11,354 bases of DNA from Candidatus Kapaibacterium sp. (GTDB taxonomy: Bacteria > Bacteroidota > Ignavibacteria > Kapaibacteriales > UBA2268), in assembly GCA_938038165.1 (NCBI GenBank), contig CALHRB010000070.1, positions 1-11,354 of the forward strand, read 5' to 3'. The notes beneath the pieces are model-generated. The model was not told where the DNA came from. It searched no databases and was given only the letters and a program-made list of their open reading frames with translations. Positions 7,055 through 11,354 of this stretch are shown one piece after another. Position numbers and translations under genes: made by a program. Numbering within the stretch: position 1 is the stretch's first letter; each line of letters begins with the position of its first letter.

Positions 7055-8575
7055 ATGATTATACGAACAGGACCAAGAAATATAATTCAAAACATTGGAT
7101 TGATATCCGGCATTTTGTTGTTTATTTTTTTTATAAATTTCAATTTAATACCTGAGAACATTCCAGCTTCAAGAATGACTGCAATAGCATTTATTATGGC
7201 AATATGGTGGATGACCGAAGCGATTCCACTCGCGATGACAGCACTTCTACCAATAATTATATTTCCTGTATTAGGGATTTTGGATTCCAAGGGAGTTGCA
7301 ACACAATATTTTAACAGCACTATAATACTTTTTCTTGGTGGTATAATTATAGCAGTCGCAATAGAAAGCTGGGGGCTTCATAAAAGAATATCACTATATA
7401 TTATCAAGATTATCGGCGGCGGAGAGAAAGCTTTGGTTTTCGGTTTTATGTTAGCATCGGCTCTTGTTTCAATGTTCATTAACAATACTGCAACCGCAGT
7501 TATGATGTTCCCAATTGGTTATGCAATTATATTACAGCTCGAAGAAAAATATGAAAGGGTTATGGTCAAAGGATTTAGCATAGCTTTGATGCTGGGAATT
7601 GGTTATTCTTGCTCTATTGGGGGCGTTGGAACTCTTGTTGGAACTGCCCCAAATCTAATATTCCAAAGAATTTTCCAGATGAATTTTCCCAATGGTCCTT
7701 TGATAACATTTAGTAACTGGCTTCCAATAGGTTTCTCTGTTTCAATTGCTATGCTTATCGTCTCATGGTTTGTTTTAACTAAGCTTTTCATTAAAAAAGG
7801 AAGTAAATTACAAGTTGACAAAAATTTTGTAAAAGAAGAGTATTTAAAATTGGGTAAATCTATTTTTGAAGAAAAAGTCCTCCTTTTAACCTTAATTATT
7901 ACTGGCTTGCTTTGGATATTCAGACTTGAACTAAATCTTGGTTTTATAGTAATACCGGGCTGGTCTAATTTTTTTGGTATTGATAAACTTGTTGATGATG
8001 GAACAGTTGTGATTTTTATGGTTTTATTGCTATTTATAATCCCATCGAAGACCAAACCCCACTCAACAATATTAGACAATAAATTATTCAAAAAAATTCC
8101 ATGGGATATTGTATTGCTTTTCGGTGGAGGATTTGCTCTTGCAGAAGGATTTCAACAAACAGGATTGTCTAAGGTAATCGGCGAACAATTGTCTATAATT
8201 GGCACAATACATCCTTTGATAATGATAATAATTATTTGCACCATATTGACATTTCTGACAGAGTTGACTTCCAACACAGCTACCGCTCAAACATTATTGC
8301 CAATTATTGCAGCCTTATCTGTTACTTTAGAAATAAATCCCCTTTTGCTAATGATTCCAGCAACTATGTCCTCTTCTTTTGCTTTTATGCTCCCTGTTGC
8401 CACACCTCCAAATGCTATAATTTTCAGTTCAGGGAAAGTTGCTATTAAGGAAATGATGAAAGCCGGAATATTCTTAAACTTAATCGGTATAATGATAATC
8501 AGTCTGATAATGTATTTTCTTGGCAGTTCAGTTTTTGGTTTCAACCCGAATATTTTTCCAAGTTGGGGAAAATAA
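7055..8575 (+). CDS. DASS/SLC13-family anion (probably di- or tricarboxylate) transporter
   Basis: Encodes 506 residues, strongly hydrophobic, with about 11-13 membrane segments. The inverted-repeat architecture of the DASS family is visible. The first half has 'WWMTEAIPLAMTALLPII' (51-68), the hairpin/SNT-like motif 'NNTATAVMMFP' (143-153) and 'GGVGTLVGTAPNLIF' (189-203). The second half has 'FGGGFALAEGFQ', 'ELTSNTATAQTLLP' (403-416, SNT at 406-408) and 'ATMSSSFAFMLPVATPPN' (436-453). These motifs build the Na+ and substrate sites in VcINDY-like carriers, so Na+-coupled uptake of C4 dicarboxylates or a related anion (possibly sulfate) is likely. The first motif reads N-N-T instead of S-N-T. 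The ATG at 7055 has no Shine-Dalgarno sequence, only AT-rich sequence. It is divergent from the aldehyde dehydrogenase and 103 bases before tryptophanase on the same strand. Confidence 0.92.
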   Translation: MIIRTGPRNIIQNIGLISGILLFIFFINFNLIPENIPASRMTAIAFIMAIWWMTEAIPLAMTALLPIIIFPVLGILDSKGVATQYFNSTIILFLGGIIIAVAIESWGLHKRISLYIIKIIGGGEKALVFGFMLASALVSMFINNTATAVMMFPIGYAIILQLEEKYERVMVKGFSIALMLGIGYSCSIGGVGTLVGTAPNLIFQRIFQMNFPNGPLITFSNWLPIGFSVSIAMLIVSWFVLTKLFIKKGSKLQVDKNFVKEEYLKLGKSIFEEKVLLLTLIITGLLWIFRLELNLGFIVIPGWSNFFGIDKLVDDGTVVIFMVLLLFIIPSKTKPHSTILDNKLFKKIPWDIVLLFGGGFALAEGFQQTGLSKVIGEQLSIIGTIHPLIMIIIICTILTFLTELTSNTATAQTLLPIIAALSVTLEINPLLLMIPATMSSSFAFMLPVATPPNAIIFSSGKVAIKEMMKAGIFLNLIGIMIISLIMYFLGSSVFGFNPNIFPSWGK

Positions 8576-8678
8576 AAAAAAACTTCAAAAAAAAGCCATT
8601 CATTTAGTTTTCGGGATTTAATCATGATTCGTTAAATTGTCTTTTTCGATTTTACCAAAATTTAATTTAAATTTATTT
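8576..8678 (+). other. Spacer between transporter and tryptophanase genes
   Basis: AT-rich, 103 bases. It contains A-runs (8573-8581, 8587-8594), a 10-base palindrome AATCATGATT (8620-8629) and an imperfectly overlapping inverted repeat ATTTAA-N10-TTAAAT (8616-8637). I see no T-run terminator and no tnaC-like leader with a Trp codon, only a three-codon ATG ATT CGT TAA at 8623-8634. The tryptophanase start at 8679 lacks a Shine-Dalgarno sequence. Confidence 0.4.
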
Positions 8679-10049
8679 ATGAAGACATCTATTGAACCTT
8701 TCAAAATTAAAACAGTAGAAGAAATTCCCATCACAACAAGAGAAGAACGAGAAATTTATATCAAAGAAGCTTTCTTTAACACATTTTACCTTAGATCTGA
8801 TACCGTTACAATTGACTTACTGACAGATAGCGGAACAACAGCAATGAGTTCCAAACAATGGGCACATATCCTTGACGGGGATGAAGCTTATGCCGGTTCA
8901 AGAAGTTTTTTCAAATTCGAAAGCATTTTACGAGAAATTACCGGATTTAAACATATTATACCAACTCATCAGGGCAGAGCAGCCGAAAGAATTTTGTTTT
9001 CTGTTATTAGCAAACCCGGTCTTATTATTCCGAACAACACTCACTTTGACACAACTCGCGGTAACGTCGAATTTTCGGGGGCAACAGCTATTGATTTACC
9101 TACAGAAATTGGCACAAAACCCGAAATTCCCGGCGATTTCAAAGGTAATATTAATATACCTGCTCTCAGAAATTTAATCGAAAACTATGGCAAAGAAAAC
9201 ATCCCTCTTTGCTTTATAACAATTACAAATAATACCGGTGGCGGTCAACCTGTTTCGATGGAAAATATCCGTGAAACCAAAAAACTTCTTAATGAATATG
9301 GGATTCCTCTTTTTCTTGATTGTTGCCGTTTTGCTGAAAACGCCTATTTTATAAAGTTAAGGGAACCCGGTTATCAAAGTAAGACAATTATGGAGATTGT
9401 TCAAGAAATGTTCTCCTATGCCGACGGATGCACGATGAGTGCAAAAAAGGACGGGCTTGCCAACACAGGTGGTTTCATCGGAACTAATGACACTGATTTA
9501 GCCGAAAAACTGAAAGTGAACCTTATCGTTACTGAAGGCTTCCCAACTTATGGGGGTCTTGCCCGAAGGGATCTGGAGGCATTAGCCATTGGCTTTAGAG
9601 AAGTATTGAATGAAAATTATCTTGCATACAGAGTTGGGCAGGTCAAATACCTCGGAGATTTGCTTATGGAAGCCAATGTTCCGATATTAGTTCCAACAGG
9701 TGGTCATGCAGTTTATCTTGATGGAGCAAGGTTCGCCCCACACATCCCACCTCATCAATTTCCCGGTCAAAGTATCGCCTGTGAAATTTATAGGGTAGGT
9801 GGTATCAGAGTGGTTGAAATTGGCTCGGTTATGTTTGGAAGAAAAGATGAATCGGGCAATTTCATCCCTGCTTCCATGGAACTCATCAGGCTTGCAATTC
9901 CTCGCAGAGTCTATACCAAAAGCCATATTGACTATGTGGCTGAAGCTATTATCGAAGTTTATCAAAATAGGGATAGTTTAAGAGGAATGCGTTTAACCTA
10001 TGAAGCTCCTTTGCTGAGGCACTTCACGGCAAAATTTGAATATGTATGA
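8679..10049 (+). CDS. tnaA: Tryptophanase (L-tryptophan indole-lyase)
   Basis: Encodes 456 residues from the ATG at 8679. A TTG at 8637 would add 14 residues that do not look homologous, whereas 'IEPFKIKTVEEIP' aligns with the start of E. coli TnaA. It is a PLP-dependent fold-type I beta-eliminating lyase converting L-tryptophan to indole, pyruvate and ammonia in the cytoplasm, usually as a tetramer. Visible motifs are 'LLTDSGTTAMSSKQW', 'DEAYAGSRSF' (Tyr71), 'PTHQGRAAE', 'FLDCCRFAENAYFI' (Asp214, Arg217) and 'GCTMSAKKD' with the PLP lysine Lys257. Tyrosine phenol-lyase is the close relative, and the positions that separate the two all point to tryptophanase: Asp124 (Thr in TPL), Ile381 in 'VVEIGS' (the phenol-binding Arg in TPL) and His448 in 'LRHFTAKF' (Phe in TPL). 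Convergent with leuS. Confidence 0.93.
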   Translation: MKTSIEPFKIKTVEEIPITTREEREIYIKEAFFNTFYLRSDTVTIDLLTDSGTTAMSSKQWAHILDGDEAYAGSRSFFKFESILREITGFKHIIPTHQGRAAERILFSVISKPGLIIPNNTHFDTTRGNVEFSGATAIDLPTEIGTKPEIPGDFKGNINIPALRNLIENYGKENIPLCFITITNNTGGGQPVSMENIRETKKLLNEYGIPLFLDCCRFAENAYFIKLREPGYQSKTIMEIVQEMFSYADGCTMSAKKDGLANTGGFIGTNDTDLAEKLKVNLIVTEGFPTYGGLARRDLEALAIGFREVLNENYLAYRVGQVKYLGDLLMEANVPILVPTGGHAVYLDGARFAPHIPPHQFPGQSIACEIYRVGGIRVVEIGSVMFGRKDESGNFIPASMELIRLAIPRRVYTKSHIDYVAEAIIEVYQNRDSLRGMRLTYEAPLLRHFTAKFEYV

Positions 10050-10100
10050 AAATAGTCTATGAAAACTTTTGATTACTTTTGATTTGTTGTTCAATTAATA
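10050..10100. other. Short convergent gap between tnaA and leuS
   Basis: There are 51 AT-rich bases between two stop codons on opposite strands. It contains a short direct repeat (CTTTTGATTACTTTTGATTTG around 10066-10086) but no convincing hairpin terminator for either gene. Confidence 0.4.
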
Positions 10101-11354
10101 TCAACCAATAATGAAATTAATAAGTTTATTTTTAACAAAAATCACTTTTTTTATAGGCTGATTGTTAATGTGTTTGAGAATATTGTTATCATTCAAGGCT
10201 ATTTTTTCAATTTCCTCTTGAGTCATGTCTGAATTTAGCATTATCTTACTTCGAATCTTGCTATTAACTTGAAAAACGAATTCAATTTGTTTCAAAGCAA
10301 TTTTGCTTTCGTCGTAATCAGGATACTTCTGATAGAAAACGGACTCAGTATGCCCTAAAATCCTCCATAGTTCTTCTCCAATGTGAGGAGCAAATAGCGA
10401 AAGCAAGATGACAAATTTCTCTAACATCCATTTTGGTCGAATTTCTGACTTTGTGAATTCATTCACAAATATCATCATTTGCGAAATTGAGGTGTTAAAA
10501 TGAAGATTTTCAATATCATCAGCAATTTTTTTTATTGTGTAGTTCAACATATATTCTTGTTCAGGAGTAGGCTCAACATCTTTAACGGCAGGCGAAAGCC
10601 CTCCATTCTCATCAACGATCATCCGCCATACTCTATTAAGAAACCTGAAAACCCCTTCGATGCCTTTTTCTGACCAGGGCTTGGAATCCTGCAATGGACC
10701 CAAAAACATCTCAAAAAGCCTTAAAGCGTCAGCCCCATAATCCTTTACAACTTCGTCGGGATTTTTGACATTACCCAAAGATTTGGACATTTTTCTGCCA
10801 TCTTCACCAAGAATTAAACCCTGATGGAAAAGCTTTTTGAATGGTTCCTGAGTTGAAACATAACCATAATCATAAAGCACTTTATGCCAGAATCTTGCAT
10901 AAAGCAGATGAAGAACGGCATGTTCGGCACCTCCAACATAAAGATCTACACCACTTGGAGACATCCAGTATTTTTCTTTCACCGGGTCACAGAAAAAATC
11001 ATTGTTATTTGGATCAATATATCTAAGATAATACCAACAGGAACCTGCCCACTGAGGCATTGTATTTGTTTCAAATCTTCCCCATTTTCCTGTCTTTTGA
11101 TCAAAATGTTTTATCCAACCTTCAATCTTTGCTAATGGGGATTCACCCGTCCCTGCCGGTTTAAAATCTTGAACATCAGGCAACTTAAGAGGCAATTCAT
11201 CAAGTTCGAGTGCCCTTTTTGTTCCATCTTCGAAAAATATTATGGGTATAGGTTCACCCCAATATCGCTGCCTTGAGAAAAGCCAATCTCTTAGTTTAAA
11301 TTGGACTTTATAATTACCGATGCCTTTGTTTTCAAGCCATTCAATAATTTTTTT
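10101..11354 (-). CDS. leuS: Leucyl-tRNA synthetase, C-terminal part (N-terminus beyond right edge)
   Basis: The frame runs uninterrupted from the right edge to TGA at 10103-10101, giving 417 visible residues. A TTG at 11195 is not the start, since conserved sequence continues upstream to the edge. Visible class I synthetase features are 'KLRDWLFSRQRYWGEPIPI' (catalytic core), the 'GTGESPLAKIEGW' stretch, 'ETNTMPQWAGSCWYYLRY' and 'VGGAEHAVLHLLYARFWHK'. The KMSKS loop (10793-10779) sits within 'GEDGRKMSKSLGNV'. The helical anticodon-binding domain and the small C-terminal domain ending 'KKVIFVKNKLINFIIG' follow. The HIGH motif and CP1 editing domain would be outside the window. The enzyme charges tRNA-Leu, is essential and is cytoplasmic. 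The signature resembles the Bacillus-type rather than the E. coli-type variant of this segment, by memory of those sequences. Confidence 0.97.
   Translation of the reverse strand, partial: KKIIEWLENKGIGNYKVQFKLRDWLFSRQRYWGEPIPIIFFEDGTKRALELDELPLKLPDVQDFKPAGTGESPLAKIEGWIKHFDQKTGKWGRFETNTMPQWAGSCWYYLRYIDPNNNDFFCDPVKEKYWMSPSGVDLYVGGAEHAVLHLLYARFWHKVLYDYGYVSTQEPFKKLFHQGLILGEDGRKMSKSLGNVKNPDEVVKDYGADALRLFEMFLGPLQDSKPWSEKGIEGVFRFLNRVWRMIVDENGGLSPAVKDVEPTPEQEYMLNYTIKKIADDIENLHFNTSISQMMIFVNEFTKSEIRPKWMLEKFVILLSLFAPHIGEELWRILGHTESVFYQKYPDYDESKIALKQIEFVFQVNSKIRSKIMLNSDMTQEEIEKIALNDNNILKHINNQPIKKVIFVKNKLINFIIG

Noticed and set aside
8616..8637. Operator-like inverted repeat ATTTAA-N10-TTAAAT before tnaA
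   Set aside because: The arms are short and AT-only, and the internal palindrome AATCATGATT has a different centre. This is expected by chance in such AT-rich DNA.
8576..8678. tnaC-type leader peptide controlling tryptophanase
   Set aside because: The only ATG-led frame seen is three codons (Met-Ile-Arg) without Trp, and there is no following Rho-site-like or hairpin arrangement.
8679..10049. Tyrosine phenol-lyase assignment
   Set aside because: The phenol-binding Arg (position 381) and the Thr124/Phe448 of TPL are replaced by the tryptophanase residues Ile, Asp and His.
10101..11195. leuS as a complete 364-residue gene starting at the TTG at 11195
   Set aside because: Conserved LeuRS sequence, including 'FSRQRYWGEPIPI', continues in frame upstream to the window edge, so the gene is truncated by the window and does not start at that TTG.
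1..11354. Mobile elements, CRISPR arrays, tRNA or rRNA genes
   Set aside because: No transposase or integrase motif, no regularly spaced direct repeats, and no recognisable tRNA or rRNA sequence on either strand.

Overview
The window is an AT-rich stretch of a bacterial chromosome with ordinary gene density. There is no mobile element, CRISPR array or RNA gene that I can see, and no gene-free stretch longer than about 220 bases. The gene set suggests the Bacteroidota/Chlorobiota (FCB) group: outer-membrane beta-barrel proteins without assigned function, a CtpA-type S41 protease, and a LeuRS with the 'NTMPQWAGSCWYYLRY' signature. Several genes have clear Shine-Dalgarno sequences (GGAG/GAGG), which would fit a Chlorobi/Ignavibacteria-like lineage better than typical Bacteroidia. 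The taxonomy is inference only.

Layout. 1-311 (+) is the C-terminal end of a probable outer-membrane beta-barrel protein, closed by a strong bidirectional hairpin terminator (334-373). From about 400 to 6900 everything is on the minus strand. In transcription order this is an aldehyde dehydrogenase (6876-5395), a membrane-anchored C-terminal processing protease with intact Ser/Lys/Gln catalytic residues (5251-3596) that ends in a near-perfect intrinsic terminator, a CorA-type Mg2+/Co2+ transporter (to 2432), and a two-gene unit of unknown function. That unit encodes an exported probable beta-strand protein (2212-1322) and an exported TPR plus leucine-rich-repeat protein (1301-402). From 7055 the plus strand encodes a DASS/SLC13 anion or dicarboxylate transporter, then tryptophanase (8679-10049). 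The minus strand carries the C-terminal part of leucyl-tRNA synthetase (10101-11354), which runs off the right edge.

How the genes relate. The aldehyde dehydrogenase and the transporter are divergent across a 154-base gap, and tryptophanase follows the transporter. Together they could form a small catabolic neighbourhood (organic acid uptake, aldehyde oxidation, tryptophan to indole + pyruvate + ammonia), but nothing in the sequence proves co-regulation. CtpA, CorA and LeuRS are housekeeping-type functions.

The most notable observation is in corA. The conserved N-terminus of the family (starting at 'YGLPPESIVFIG') is present in frame upstream of the first usable start codon, but it is separated from an ATG at 3472 by a single in-frame TAA at 3460-3458. 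The gene looks like an otherwise intact corA with one nonsense codon at position 5, in a homopolymer-rich leader. The other point of interest is the exported TPR-LRR protein and its co-transcribed partner. I did not find a convincing new multi-gene system.
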